Shown here: piece by piece, positions 24,071-32,890 of the stretch
Layout: each line of letters starts with the position of its first letter
How positions within the stretch are numbered: the stretch's first letter is position 1
From: Candidatus Flexifilum breve
Lineage (GTDB): Bacteria > Chloroflexota > Anaerolineae > Aggregatilineales > Phototrophicaceae
Assembly (NCBI GenBank): GCA_016717205.1
Contig: JADKGC010000002.1
Coordinates: forward strand, 434,001 to 498,000
Direction: 5' to 3'
DNA: 64,000 bases
The notes under the pieces: model-generated
Database searches by the model: none
What the model saw: only the letters and a program-made list of their open reading frames with translations
What the model was told of the DNA's origin: nothing
Made by a program: the position numbers and the translations under genes

Positions 24071-24952
24071 TTAGGGACAGTCAATACACTCGTCATCCGG
24101 CGGCGCGGGCGCAGGCGGCGCGACCTTCATCCGCGTGATCACCTCGTCGGCCAGCGCCAGCAGCGCGACCGCCGCGGGCGAGGTCGGGTCGGCCAGCGGA
24201 ATCGGTTTGCCCGCGCGGTTCTGCCGGATCAAATGCGGGTGGAACGGAATCGCGCCCAGCACGGGCGCACCGCCATATACCGCCTGCTCGGCGGCGGGCG
24301 CCGGGTACAGGTCGATGTGTTCACCGCAATTCGGGCATACCACATGCGTCATGTTCTCGACCACGCCGAGGATCGGCGTCAGCTTGCGCTTGAGCACGCT
24401 GATCAGGCGTCCGTTGTCCAGATGCGACAGGTTTTCGCGCAGCGCGACCAGCAGCGCCGCGTCGACCAACCGGTTATCCAGCAGCGTGTTGAGCGGTTCG
24501 CCCGTCCCCGGCGGCATGTCGATCAGCAGCACATCCGCGTCGCCCCAGTCGATGCGCGCCATCAGCAGCGCGATCAGGTTGCCGACTTCGGCGGGGTTAG
24601 GCGTGATCGCCTGTCGATCACCTACCAGCAGGCCGAGCGACATCACGCCGATGCCGTAGCGCTGGAACGCGGGCAGCGGGCGCATATCGATGGCGTCGGG
24701 GCGCGCATCAATGGCGAACATCGCCGCCGGGCTGCGCCCTTCGCTCAAGCGCTGGCTCTGGCGCACGCCGAGCAGCGCCGGGATGTTCGGCGCATGCAAA
24801 TCCGCGTCAAAAATGCCGACTTTCAGTCCGCGCGCGGTGAGCGCCGCCGCGAGATTGACCGTCACGGTCGATTTACCCACGCCGCCTTTGGCGCTCACGA
24901 CCATGACAATGTGCCGCGCCGACAAACGCGCGCGGGGAAACGGATTCATCAT
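24071..24952 (-). CDS. Mrp/NBP35-type P-loop ATPase (iron-sulfur carrier family)
   Basis: 293 residues with the deviant Walker A KGGVGKST (22-29), LIDMPPGTGEP, and the Mrp-typical GVVENMTHVVCPNCGEH containing the CxxC pair that carries an iron-sulfur cluster. The C-terminal tail DDECIDCP has another Cys pair. This fits the ApbC/Mrp branch of MinD-like ATPases, which loads or transfers [4Fe-4S] clusters in the cytosol. It is followed at two bases by a hydrolase gene upstream in the same direction. The family call is secure. Confidence 0.9.
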   Translation of the reverse strand: MMNPFPRARLSARHIVMVVSAKGGVGKSTVTVNLAAALTARGLKVGIFDADLHAPNIPALLGVRQSQRLSEGRSPAAMFAIDARPDAIDMRPLPAFQRYGIGVMSLGLLVGDRQAITPNPAEVGNLIALLMARIDWGDADVLLIDMPPGTGEPLNTLLDNRLVDAALLVALRENLSHLDNGRLISVLKRKLTPILGVVENMTHVVCPNCGEHIDLYPAPAAEQAVYGGAPVLGAIPFHPHLIRQNRAGKPIPLADPTSPAAVALLALADEVITRMKVAPPAPAPPDDECIDCP

Positions 24953-24954
24953 GC

Positions 24955-25680
24955 TTATTCACTTCTCGGTTGCTGCCAGCGCAGCCAGTCGACGATCAAC
25001 GCCTGCACACGACCGCCACGCACCGTCGTCAGCATCGAGGTGCCATGCGCCGATCCGCTGAAGAACTGCACGCCGATCTCGCCTTCGGACACCGTCGTCA
25101 GCGTTTTCACCGCCTCCGCGCTTTCGCGGTCGCGCTGCGTGGCGATCAGCAGCGCCGACCGGGTGCGCAGTTCATGCAGCGCCGGTTCAGTCATGACCTC
25201 GTAGAAATCCAACCCCGGCGACAGCGCGACCGCCGTCACACAGGCGGGATGTGCCGCGCAGCCCACCAGCGCCAGATTTGAGCCGACGCTCGCGCCGATC
25301 AGGTAGATCGCATCATCGGCGGTCTCGGGCTGCTGCAGAATCCAATCGATCCACACCTGCGTATCGGATTGCGCGGCGGCGAAATCCTGCGGGCGCGCGC
25401 TGTCACCAAACCCGCGCAGATCGACCGCGTACACGGCGTAACCCTCCGCCAGCAGTTCTGGCACGAGCAGACTCCAACTGCGCCGGTTACTGCCGTACTG
25501 GTGCATCAGCAGCACCGGGATCGGATCGCCTTCCGTCTCAACCGTCGGCGCGTAGTAATCACCGACCAGCACCGCGCCATCCGCCGCCGTGATCTCAACG
25601 GTTACGGGAGCGCCATCCTGCGCCCCTACCAGACCAACGCCGCCAGCCAGCACCAACAAGAACACTAGGATCAGTTTCAC
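24955..25680 (-). CDS. Secreted alpha/beta hydrolase
   Basis: 241 residues with a signal peptide ending around GLVGAQ. The nucleophile elbow is GASVGS (GxSxG), an oxyanion region VLLMHQYGSNRRSW precedes it, and the catalytic His lies in GSAHGT. This is the dienelactone-hydrolase-like or esterase fold. The substrate is unknown. The start overlaps the end of the DUF309 gene by four bases and the stop lies two bases before the Mrp gene, so the three form an operon (DUF309, hydrolase, Mrp). Confidence 0.85.
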   Translation of the reverse strand: MKLILVFLLVLAGGVGLVGAQDGAPVTVEITAADGAVLVGDYYAPTVETEGDPIPVLLMHQYGSNRRSWSLLVPELLAEGYAVYAVDLRGFGDSARPQDFAAAQSDTQVWIDWILQQPETADDAIYLIGASVGSNLALVGCAAHPACVTAVALSPGLDFYEVMTEPALHELRTRSALLIATQRDRESAEAVKTLTTVSEGEIGVQFFSGSAHGTSMLTTVRGGRVQALIVDWLRWQQPRSE

Positions 25681-26069
25681 AGTTTTACCCTCTTCACTGG
25701 TTGAAGTGTCTTTACATCAAACCCGACAATGCCCACACGCTTGAGTTCGCGTTCGACCTGTGCCGCGTCCGCTTTGAGCGCCGCCACATCGACGCCCCGG
25801 CAGTGATCCGGCACGAGCGTCAGCCACCGCTGCCCGCGCTGAATCATTTTGAGCGCGCCGCGCAGGTTGCCCCGTGTGATTTGCAGATACCCCACGCCGA
25901 TCTGCAAAATACCCTGATACAGGTTACGGATCGGGCGCGATTCGGCGCGCCACAGCAGCTCGAACACCTCGTGCTGCTCGAAGTATTCGCCCGTGTTGAA
26001 CAGGTGGATCGCCTCCTCCGCTTCCGGCGGCAGCGGTTCGTCACACCCTTCGATCAGCCCGTCAGCCAT
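25677..26069 (-). CDS. DUF309 domain protein
   Basis: 130 residues with the DUF309 signature: FNTGEYFEQHEVFELLWR, then RNLYQGILQIGVGYLQITRG, with His and Glu of the HE.WE-type motif. The fold is a small helical bundle and the function is not established. It leads an operon with the hydrolase and Mrp genes. Confidence 0.85.
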   Translation of the reverse strand: MADGLIEGCDEPLPPEAEEAIHLFNTGEYFEQHEVFELLWRAESRPIRNLYQGILQIGVGYLQITRGNLRGALKMIQRGQRWLTLVPDHCRGVDVAALKADAAQVERELKRVGIVGFDVKTLQPVKRVKL

Positions 26070-26086
26070 AGCCCCTCGATCATCTC

Positions 26087-26221
26087 AACCTCACCCCTAT
26101 CCCTGTAGGGCGCGCTCCATCGCAGCTCTCCGGATGGTTCGCCGTTCAAGGGGCGAGGCATGCCTGCGTCTCCCATCGGTCTCCCTCACAGCGCTGAATT
26201 CGAGGGCGGGGGGGTGAGGTT
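26087..26221. repeat. Repeat block between DUF309 and the frameshifted gene
   Basis: Contains ACCTCACCCCTATCCCTGTA (26087-26106), GGGGCGAGGCATGCCTGCGT, a degenerate hairpin, and GGGCGGGGGGGTGAGGTT. The last residues of the gene at 26186 (PPPSNSAL) are encoded in this repeat. Confidence 0.6.
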
Positions 26222-26999
26222 ACGTTTAATCACCACATCCTCCAGCACCAGCGCCTGTTCCCGTTCGACCGGGACGATTCCCCAACCGAAGCGTCCCTGC
26301 GGCGTGACTACCGCGTACTGGTTGTCGATCCACGCGATGCAGCCCATCTTCCCAACCGGCGCAAAGGCCGTCTCGTGCACGGTCTGCCCGTCCACTGCGA
26401 ACGTCGCCCCATCCGCCCGCCAGTCAAGCGTGTAGGTGTGGCGTTCCGTCAGCAGCGCCGGGTCGAGCACGTGCTCGCTGATGCGCAGCCGCCGCTGAAG
26501 CACAGGCCAAAGTCTAGCGTACAGCGCCGGGACGCGCATCAGTAAAACGGACGGGAGAGCGAACGGCGCGAGCAGCAGCGCGGACAGGCGCGTTGCATCC
26601 AGCGTCGCCGCTTTCCAACCGAAGCCCGGCACGCCGTGCGCCAACTGCATATTGTTCGGTGGTGACCCAAAGAACCACCACAACGCGCGCGGCAGACTGG
26701 GAAGACGCTTCAACTCCGGCGAAAACGGATGATTCCAGAAGCCGAATCCCGCTGTACCCACGGGGTCGCCCGTCGCCCATGCCGTGACCATCAGCGTGAG
26801 CGGCGGCCGCCAGTCGAAGTTCAGTCGCTGGGTGCTGATAGTCCGTGATTTGCGCGTTGCTGTAGCCAGCCTGCCCATCCTCCACCCGCAAAATGAGCTT
26901 CCCCTGAGACTCTTGTACCGTCCCTGCCCCGGTTTCCGTCACCGTCCAGCGCGGATGAAGCGTCGCATTTAGCCACAGACGTTCGTACAAATGTTCCAA
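26186..26999 (-). pseudogene. Concanavalin-like/LamG-type protein, frame-disrupted
   Basis: The N-terminal sense begins at the ATG at 26999 (MEHLYERLWLNATLHPRW) and runs to about YQHP near 26826. It then continues in the next phase as QRLNFDWRPPLTL down to 26186. Removing one C from the CCC run near 26826 joins them into one protein of about 270 residues. The sequence, with GTAGFGFWNHPF and RHTYTLDWRADGATFAVDG, resembles glucanase/lectin-like folds used for sugar recognition. No partner gene is evident. A sequencing or assembly indel is as likely as real decay. Confidence 0.7.
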
Positions 27000-27022
27000 T
27001 TCCTCGCCTAACTAATTTGCGG

Positions 27023-27028
27023 TATAAT
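27023..27028 (+). promoter_or_regulatory. Candidate -10 box before the MBL-fold gene
   Basis: TATAAT lies 36 bases before the TTG start of the gene at 27064. No convincing -35 hexamer is seen at the right distance, so the assignment rests on the perfect -10. Confidence 0.5.
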
Positions 27029-27063
27029 GAAGTGTATATTGTAACGCAGCGAGGAAGTCTACA

Positions 27064-27699
27064 TTGGAAATCACATGGTATGGTCATAGCTGTTTTCGTA
27101 TCGCCGAACGGGGCAAACCGGCTGTCATCACCGATCCCTTTTCCGACGCCATCGGCATCCCGTCTCCGAAAGTCAAAGGTGAGGTGGTGACGATCAGCCA
27201 CGACGTGCCCGGTCACAACTTCGTCGAGGCGGTCAAAGGCGCGCCGATGGTCCTGCGCGGCGCGGGCGAATACGAAATCGGCGGCGTGTTCATTATGGGC
27301 ATCGCCATGCACAACGTCAACTCGCCCGACCCGCGCCCGAACATCAGCTATCTGTTCGATTACGACGGGCTGACGGTGCTGCACCTGGGCGATCTCGATC
27401 ATGTGCCCGCGCAGTCGCTCATCGAAGAGATCGGCGAAGTCAACGTGCTGCTGCTCCCCGTGGGCGGGGGTATGAGCCTCAAAGCCGCGCAGGCCGCCGA
27501 GGTCGTCTCGCTCATCGAACCGTTCTACGTCGTGCCCATGCACTACGAACTACCCGGTTTGGCGTTCGAACTGGAACCGCTCGATAAATTCCTGAAAGCG
27601 ATGGGCGTGAGCAAGGTGCAAGAATCCGACATGCTCAAAGTTTCCGCGTCTGATATGCCGGATCAACCGCAAGTCGTGGTATTGTCAGCGCAAGTGTAG
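27064..27699 (+). CDS. Metallo-beta-lactamase-fold hydrolase
   Basis: 211 residues from a TTG start at 27064, with GAGGAAG upstream. It begins with WYGHSCFRI and DPFSDAIG, the entry motifs of the Lactamase_B_3 group (UlaG-like). The metal-binding box reads SHDVPGHN, a shortened variant of the HxHxDH motif; LHLGDLDHV and VPMHYELPG supply later ligands. It is likely a cytosolic hydrolase of unknown substrate. A companion gene follows 14 bases later. Confidence 0.82.
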   Translation: MEITWYGHSCFRIAERGKPAVITDPFSDAIGIPSPKVKGEVVTISHDVPGHNFVEAVKGAPMVLRGAGEYEIGGVFIMGIAMHNVNSPDPRPNISYLFDYDGLTVLHLGDLDHVPAQSLIEEIGEVNVLLLPVGGGMSLKAAQAAEVVSLIEPFYVVPMHYELPGLAFELEPLDKFLKAMGVSKVQESDMLKVSASDMPDQPQVVVLSAQV

Positions 27700-27713
27700 G
27701 AGGATGGTGGACT

Positions 27714-28025
27714 GTGAGTGTCAAACTGCTCATGAATTGGGACATCAAACCGGGGCGCGACCAGGACTACTTTGAGTTCGTCGTGCGCGAATGGGTGCCG
27801 GGGATTCAGCGGCTCGGCCTCCAGCCAACCGGCGCATGGTACACGGTGTACAGCCGCGAAAAAGACCAGTCGCAAATGCTGACGGAAGGCATCGCCAAAG
27901 ACCTCGATACGATGCGCGGCATTCTGAAAAGTGAAGAGTGGGCTGGCCTGCAGGAAAAATTGCAGGATTACGTCCACAACTACAAACAGAAGATCGTCCA
28001 CGTGACGGGCGGCTTCCAACTGTAG
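27714..28025 (+). CDS. Small hypothetical protein, possible ferredoxin-like dimeric fold
   Basis: 103 residues from a GTG start, with AGGAGGATGG upstream. The sequence (VKLLMNWDIKPGRDQDYFEF... ending KIVHVTGGFQL) has the alpha/beta pattern of stand-alone dimeric alpha-beta barrel proteins, but no family is certain. It is in the same operon as the MBL-fold hydrolase. It is intact and well expressed-looking. Confidence 0.75.
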   Translation: MSVKLLMNWDIKPGRDQDYFEFVVREWVPGIQRLGLQPTGAWYTVYSREKDQSQMLTEGIAKDLDTMRGILKSEEWAGLQEKLQDYVHNYKQKIVHVTGGFQL

Positions 28026-28418
28026 CTCCCTCAGGCTAGTGTAGGGGCGCACCTGTGTGCGCCCATTCAAATCATAGCTTTCCTAGGGACGAGGCGATAG
28101 CCTCGTCCTTTTGTTTTCCGCAACCAGGCACGCTGCTTGTAGGGCAAGGCGCGCCGCCCGTCACGCCGCTTGATAGCCCAGCGCAAGCAGGGAGAATCGT
28201 TGAAGGCAACGGACGGCCTCGTCCCACGACCTATCTTGTCTCCCTCTCCCAATGGAGAGGGGTCGGGGTGGGGGAACAGCGGACGCGCCTCTGCGCGCCC
28301 CTACGGAACACATCTTGTCGGTGGAGAGGGGCGGGGTGAGATTAAATCGTGAATCAAAGGACGAGGCATGCCTCGTCCCTTGTCTCCTCGCCTATGGAAA
28401 GGGCGGTGAGGTGAATCT
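28026..28418. repeat. Intergenic repeat array
   Basis: No gene. Hairpins: GTAGGGGCGCACCTGTGTGC with GCCC at about 28040, AGGGACGAGGCGATAGCCTC with GTCC at about 28085, GCGGACGCGCCTCTGCGCGC with CCCTAC at about 28281, and AGGACGAGGCATGCCTCGTC with CC at 28359. C-rich/G-rich elements lie at about 28240-28275 and 28320-28344. This region separates two converging genes. Confidence 0.7.
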
Positions 28419-29597
28419 TTACTCCGCCTCGCCCGGCAGCAGCCACGCGAGCGCTTCGGGCAGCACGGCGCGGAAGCCGACCAACCCGTGACCGCTCCCG
28501 GTCTCGACATAGCGATACTCGGTGTTGCGGCGCGTCTGCAAGACCTTGTGCAAATCCTGCGCTGGACGGAAGAAGCGCGATGGCGCTTCGAACCGCCCCA
28601 CCGACTGGAAAATGCGCTTCGGCAGCCGATCCGCCGACGAGAAGCGGCGATAGTAGTAGCTGAGTTCTTCCTGGAACTGCCCTTTGCCGAGCGGCGGCGA
28701 GATCAAACCGAGCGCGGAGAACATGTCCGGGTTGATCAGCGCGGCGTGCGCGGCGGCAATCGCCCCCACGGCCACGCCGAGAATCGCCACATCGCCGACC
28801 TTATGCCGGGTCTGCACGTACGGCAGCAGTTCACGGATCAAAAACTCGTAGTGCTTATCATTGCTGATGTACTCGCGGTTGCGGTCGGCGTCTACACCGC
28901 TCTGGATCATGACCATGATCGCGGGCTGCATATGTTTATGCTTGATCAGCGCGTCGGCGATCTGCGGCATTTGCAGCGGTCCGGTCGCCCATTGACCGTC
29001 GAGCATGACCACCAGCGGATAGGTTTTATTCGCGTCATAGCCATAGGGCGTGTAGATCGTCAGTTTGCGGGCGGTATAGCCCATCTGCTCGCTGTCGATA
29101 GTATGTTCGGTCAGCTTGCCCCGCTGCACGCGGCGCAGTGCCGCCCAATCGGGGAACGGGCGCGCATTCGGCATGCGCAGCACCGAGACACTGGTCTGCG
29201 GCGTTTCGATTTTCAGCGGGTTGAGCGGGTCGATGCGCCAATGCTTGCGCACGCGTGCCACGATATTCGTCTCGCCGCGCAGCGGCGTCATCGGATCGTT
29301 GATCGCCAGCAGGTAATCGAGCAAATCATCGCTGGCAAACGGCAGGGTCACATGCCAGAGCGAGGTATCCGGGATGCGCGTCATCGGCGCAAACGGCGGG
29401 TCGCTGTTAATGGTGTCGAGGTTCAGCGCCACGCTGTCGGCATCCATGCCGTTATAGACAAAGGTCGCCTGATGCGCTTCCACCCACGGGAACTCTCGAC
29501 GCTCGTTGAGCAGTTCCGTCACGAGGGTTTGACGCTCGGCGGGCAGGGCAGCGTTCACCTCTTCGAGAAAGTGGCGAAATGAAGACCAACGCGGCAT
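28419..29597 (-). CDS. Fes/IroE-like esterase-fold protein without the catalytic serine
   Basis: 392 residues. An N-terminal beta-rich domain (about 40-120) precedes an alpha/beta hydrolase domain with YTPYGYDANKTYPLVVMLDG, as in enterochelin esterases (Fes). The nucleophile elbow, normally GxSxG, is GVAVG at 274-278, so the serine is alanine. The His of the triad may remain in GSGHGLVGF (H370). The fold is confident, but hydrolysis is doubtful: it may be a binding protein or use another mechanism. No signal peptide is seen. It converges on repeats and stands alone. Confidence 0.8.
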   Translation of the reverse strand: MPRWSSFRHFLEEVNAALPAERQTLVTELLNERREFPWVEAHQATFVYNGMDADSVALNLDTINSDPPFAPMTRIPDTSLWHVTLPFASDDLLDYLLAINDPMTPLRGETNIVARVRKHWRIDPLNPLKIETPQTSVSVLRMPNARPFPDWAALRRVQRGKLTEHTIDSEQMGYTARKLTIYTPYGYDANKTYPLVVMLDGQWATGPLQMPQIADALIKHKHMQPAIMVMIQSGVDADRNREYISNDKHYEFLIRELLPYVQTRHKVGDVAILGVAVGAIAAAHAALINPDMFSALGLISPPLGKGQFQEELSYYYRRFSSADRLPKRIFQSVGRFEAPSRFFRPAQDLHKVLQTRRNTEYRYVETGSGHGLVGFRAVLPEALAWLLPGEAE

Positions 29598-29785
29598 GGC
29601 GAATCCTCCAAGCAGGGCAGTTTGAATCTAGTTTAGCACAGATGAGGGGCTTGCGCAGGTAGATTGATGTCCCCAACACGCTCAATGCGCATCCTTCTGT
29701 CAGGGGCGCACGACCTCGCCGTCCCTCACGCAGACCTCTTTCGCAGGATCGTTTCCCCTGTCAACAGGGCCGGGTCTTCGCGGCC

Positions 29786-30751
29786 TTAACCGGATCGTTC
29801 TGCCGCCCTACTTGGCCCCTGCCGAGCCAACTTGATCCCTTCTTCGACGACCGGCGGGATCAGACCCAAACCGATCAGCGCGGGGACGATTTCCGACGGC
29901 GGCGCGGTCATGCCGACATTGAGTACGTAGATCGCGGCGAACGCAATCACCACCGTGATGCCCGCGGCAATCAGCGACCACTTATTCGAGAAGAAGCCGA
30001 TCTGCCACAGGTTGAAGCGTAAGCTGCGGGCGGTGAACGCGCTGCGCAGCACCTTCTGCGTCATGAACATGATGAAGACGGCGGTACGCTGCAAGGCGAG
30101 CCCCGTCTCCGCGTCCAGCCCCGCTGACCGGGCATAGTCGCCCGCCCACACAAAGCTGATCGCCATAAGCACGGTTACCAGCACACTTTGCACGAGGATG
30201 CTCAGCCACATGTACGGCGTAATCACCGGCTCGTCCGAGGGTCGCGGCGGCTTCTGCATCACGTCTTTTTCTTCGCGTTCGGTCGCCAGCGCGATACTCA
30301 GCCACGAGTCGCCGAGCAGGTTGATCACCAGCAGCTGCAGCGCCGTGAGCGGAATCGCCCACCCGGCAATCGCCGCCACAATGAACAAGCCGACTTCCGC
30401 GCCATTGGTCGAGAGCAGCGCATGGGTGTACAAACGCGTGCGATACAGAATGGTGCGTCCGACCTGCACGGCAGCGGCAATGGCGCTGTACGTGCCCGTC
30501 AGCACCACATCGCTGACATCCTTGGCGATATCCGTGCCCGTCGACATGGCAATGCCGACATCCGCCTGCTTGAGCGCGGCGGCATCGTTCACGCCGTCGC
30601 CCACCATCGCCGTGAGCTTGTTGGCGCGCTGCAGCGCCTGCACGATCAACACTTTATCGCGCGGGGTGACGCGGGCGTAGATGTGCGTGTCGGCAATCCG
30701 CTTGATCTTTTCTTCCGACCACGCGGCGACGTCCCTTGGCTGTCCGCACAC
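29786..30751 (-). CDS. C-terminal part of frameshifted cation P-type ATPase
   Basis: Sense begins near GQPRDVAAWSEEKIKRIADT and includes the hinge motif MVGDGVNDAAALKQADVGIA of P-type ATPases, then four to six membrane helices that form the C-terminal transport domain. It continues the N-terminal part at 30646-32541 in another phase. One base seems to be missing near 30735-30750. The helix content and hinge are intact, so a single correction gives a full P2-type (calcium-like) pump. Confidence 0.82.
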   Translation of the reverse strand: MCGQPRDVAAWSEEKIKRIADTHIYARVTPRDKVLIVQALQRANKLTAMVGDGVNDAAALKQADVGIAMSTGTDIAKDVSDVVLTGTYSAIAAAVQVGRTILYRTRLYTHALLSTNGAEVGLFIVAAIAGWAIPLTALQLLVINLLGDSWLSIALATEREEKDVMQKPPRPSDEPVITPYMWLSILVQSVLVTVLMAISFVWAGDYARSAGLDAETGLALQRTAVFIMFMTQKVLRSAFTARSLRFNLWQIGFFSNKWSLIAAGITVVIAFAAIYVLNVGMTAPPSEIVPALIGLGLIPPVVEEGIKLARQGPSRAAERSG

Positions 30752-32541
30752 TCGCCCGCTTCTTTTTCCCAGGCGGCCAGTTCGCGCCCTTCGATCACCG
30801 CGCTCGGCGACGCGCTTTGCGGCACGATGCCCACGCTCTTGGCAATCGACAGCGCCGTGATTGGGCTGTCGCCCGTGATCATTTTGGCGGTGATGCCCGC
30901 TTCGCGCAGTTTGGCGACAGTCTCCGCGACTTCCGGACGCGCCGGGTCGGAGAGCGCCACCAGTCCGACGAACGTTAATTCGTCTTCGCGGAATTCCGGC
31001 GAGTGCCCGTTCAGGTGTTCCGCGCCCAGTTCGCGTTCGGCGAAGGCCAGCACGCGGTAACCCTGCGATTCAAACTTGGAAAGCTGCCCGCGCACGCGTT
31101 CCACATCGACCGATGTGATTTCACGCGGCTTACCCTGATACAGAATATGCGTGCAGCGTTCGAGGAGGATTTCCGGCGCGCCCTTCGAGCGGAACGTCGC
31201 GCCGAGCTTTTCCGGATGAATCACACCCATGCGCTTCGACGCGCTGTTGAACGGGAATTCCTTCACGCGGGCCGCGCGGTCTTCCGGCGTGATGGTGAAC
31301 CCGGCCATTTCGGCGAGCTGACCGAGCGCCAATTCCGACGGATCACTCAGGTTGTTGGCGAGCCGCGCCACATCCATCAGGCGCAGCAGTTCGACGCTGT
31401 AGCGCTTGAGTGTCTGGTGCTCGACGTTCACTTCGTCGGTGTCCAGCGTCCAGATGTGCGTCACGGTCATCTTGCCAAACGTGATCGTCCCGGTCTTGTC
31501 CGTGCACACCACGCTGACCGAACCGAGCCCCTCGGCGGCGCGCAGCTTGCGAATGATGGCGCGCTTGGTCACCATTTCGCGCACGCCCAGCGCCAGCGCA
31601 ATCGTAATGATCGCGCCCAGGGCTTCGGGGATGAAGGCAATCGCCAGCGCCACCGCCACGAGCAGCGCATCGATGATGTTGTAGCTCTGGAAAATGACGT
31701 AGATCAGGATGACGGCCACGCACACGATCAGCGTGCCGATCATCAGCATGCGCCCGAGCTGTTCGAGCTGCTTCTGCAGCGGCGTTTCGGTCTCTTCGAC
31801 CGCGCTCAGTTCATTCCAGATTTTGCCGAGTTCGGTGTTGACGCCGGTGCTGGTGACGAGCGCGTCCAGATTACCGCTTTCAACGTACGTCCCAGCGAAG
31901 ACCATGTTGTCGCGCTGCGCCAGTTCTGAGGTCGACGGGATCGGCGCGGGCGATTTCTCTTTCGCTTCCGGTTCGCCCGTCAACAGCGCTTCACTCACGC
32001 TGCCGTTCGTCGAACGAATGACGCGCGCATCGGCGGGGACGCGGTCGCCCTGCTTGAGCACAATCGCGTCGCCGGGGACGAGTTCGCTCGCTTCTAGATC
32101 GACCAGCTTGCCGCCGCGCACCGCGCGCGCCACGGTCTTTTGCAATGCTTTGAGCTTTTCTAGCTCATTGCCCGCCGAGCGGTCGGTGAAGTACCCGACC
32201 AGCACCATGAACACGACAATCGCCATAATCCAGACAGATTGCTGGAGTTCGCTCGTTTCGCCTTTGGAGATGTGGACAACTGCGCTGATAATGGCGGCCG
32301 CCGTCAGAATGAGCGCCAGCGGATCTTTGAAGGCGTTGATGAGGCTTTGCCAGACAGTTTCGCGTTCTTCTTCGGGGAGGCTGTTCTTGCCAAATTCGAT
32401 TTGCCGGGTTGCGATTTCGGTGACCGAGAGCCCGTTGACGGGGTCGGTTTTGAGTTCTTGGGTGACCTGATCCGCCGTCTTTGACCACCACGTCGCATCA
32501 GATAGTTGTTCCTGGGTAGGAATCCGTTCGATTGTTGCCAA
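30646..32541 (-). CDS. N-terminal part of frameshifted cation P-type ATPase
   Basis: Starts at the ATG at 32541 and carries the phosphorylation motif VCTDKTGTITFG, the actuator TGEPEAKEKS and four N-terminal helices. Sense runs to about GRELAAWEKEAGEC, after which the frame turns into Arg/Ser-rich nonsense and ends. The remaining domain is in the next frame (29786-30751). Together they give about 910 residues, the normal size for a P2A-type pump, probably for Ca2+ or another divalent cation. Confidence 0.85.
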   Translation of the reverse strand: MATIERIPTQEQLSDATWWSKTADQVTQELKTDPVNGLSVTEIATRQIEFGKNSLPEEERETVWQSLINAFKDPLALILTAAAIISAVVHISKGETSELQQSVWIMAIVVFMVLVGYFTDRSAGNELEKLKALQKTVARAVRGGKLVDLEASELVPGDAIVLKQGDRVPADARVIRSTNGSVSEALLTGEPEAKEKSPAPIPSTSELAQRDNMVFAGTYVESGNLDALVTSTGVNTELGKIWNELSAVEETETPLQKQLEQLGRMLMIGTLIVCVAVILIYVIFQSYNIIDALLVAVALAIAFIPEALGAIITIALALGVREMVTKRAIIRKLRAAEGLGSVSVVCTDKTGTITFGKMTVTHIWTLDTDEVNVEHQTLKRYSVELLRLMDVARLANNLSDPSELALGQLAEMAGFTITPEDRAARVKEFPFNSASKRMGVIHPEKLGATFRSKGAPEILLERCTHILYQGKPREITSVDVERVRGQLSKFESQGYRVLAFAERELGAEHLNGHSPEFREDELTFVGLVALSDPARPEVAETVAKLREAGITAKMITGDSPITALSIAKSVGIVPQSASPSAVIEGRELAAWEKEAGECADSQGTSPRGRKKRSSGLPTRTSTPASPRAIKC

Positions 32542-32669
32542 TTGACTCAGTCCTTAATTGGCCAACTCGCACAGCGATAGCGCACAGCAGCGGCTATAGA
32601 GTTGGCGTCTGTGTGTCAGAATAAATTTACTGTATCACTCGACTGTGTAAAAATTGATAGGAGATTGTA

Positions 32670-32696
32670 AAAACCCCCCAATTAAGGAGGGGTTTT
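32670..32696. terminator. Hairpin with T tail, likely bidirectional terminator
   Basis: AAAACCCC and GGGGTTTT arms with the centre CCAATTAAGGA form a strong stem with A/T flanks on both sides. It lies between the divergent ATPase (start 32541) and propeller (start 32891) genes, an odd place for a terminator. It could insulate the two promoters. Confidence 0.5.
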
Positions 32697-32850
32697 CTCG
32701 TGCGGCCAGCCTTGTGAAAAATAACTTCAACGCGAAGTTGTTGCGCGATCTCACCGTTTCCCCAATACTTGATCGCTGAACCATCCCCAAGCTTGCCTTC
32801 CCCAGAGACTCCACCCTATTCTGTGGGCTTCCGTGTTCCGCCCAACCTCC

Positions 32851-32856
32851 TATAAT
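32851..32856 (+). promoter_or_regulatory. Candidate -10 box before the propeller gene
   Basis: TATAAT sits 35 bases before the start at 32891. The region 32542-32850 upstream otherwise shows only the hairpin at 32670. No clear -35 box. Confidence 0.5.
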
Positions 32857-32890
32857 GGTTTTTGACTTGACTTATACAAAGGGAAACCAG

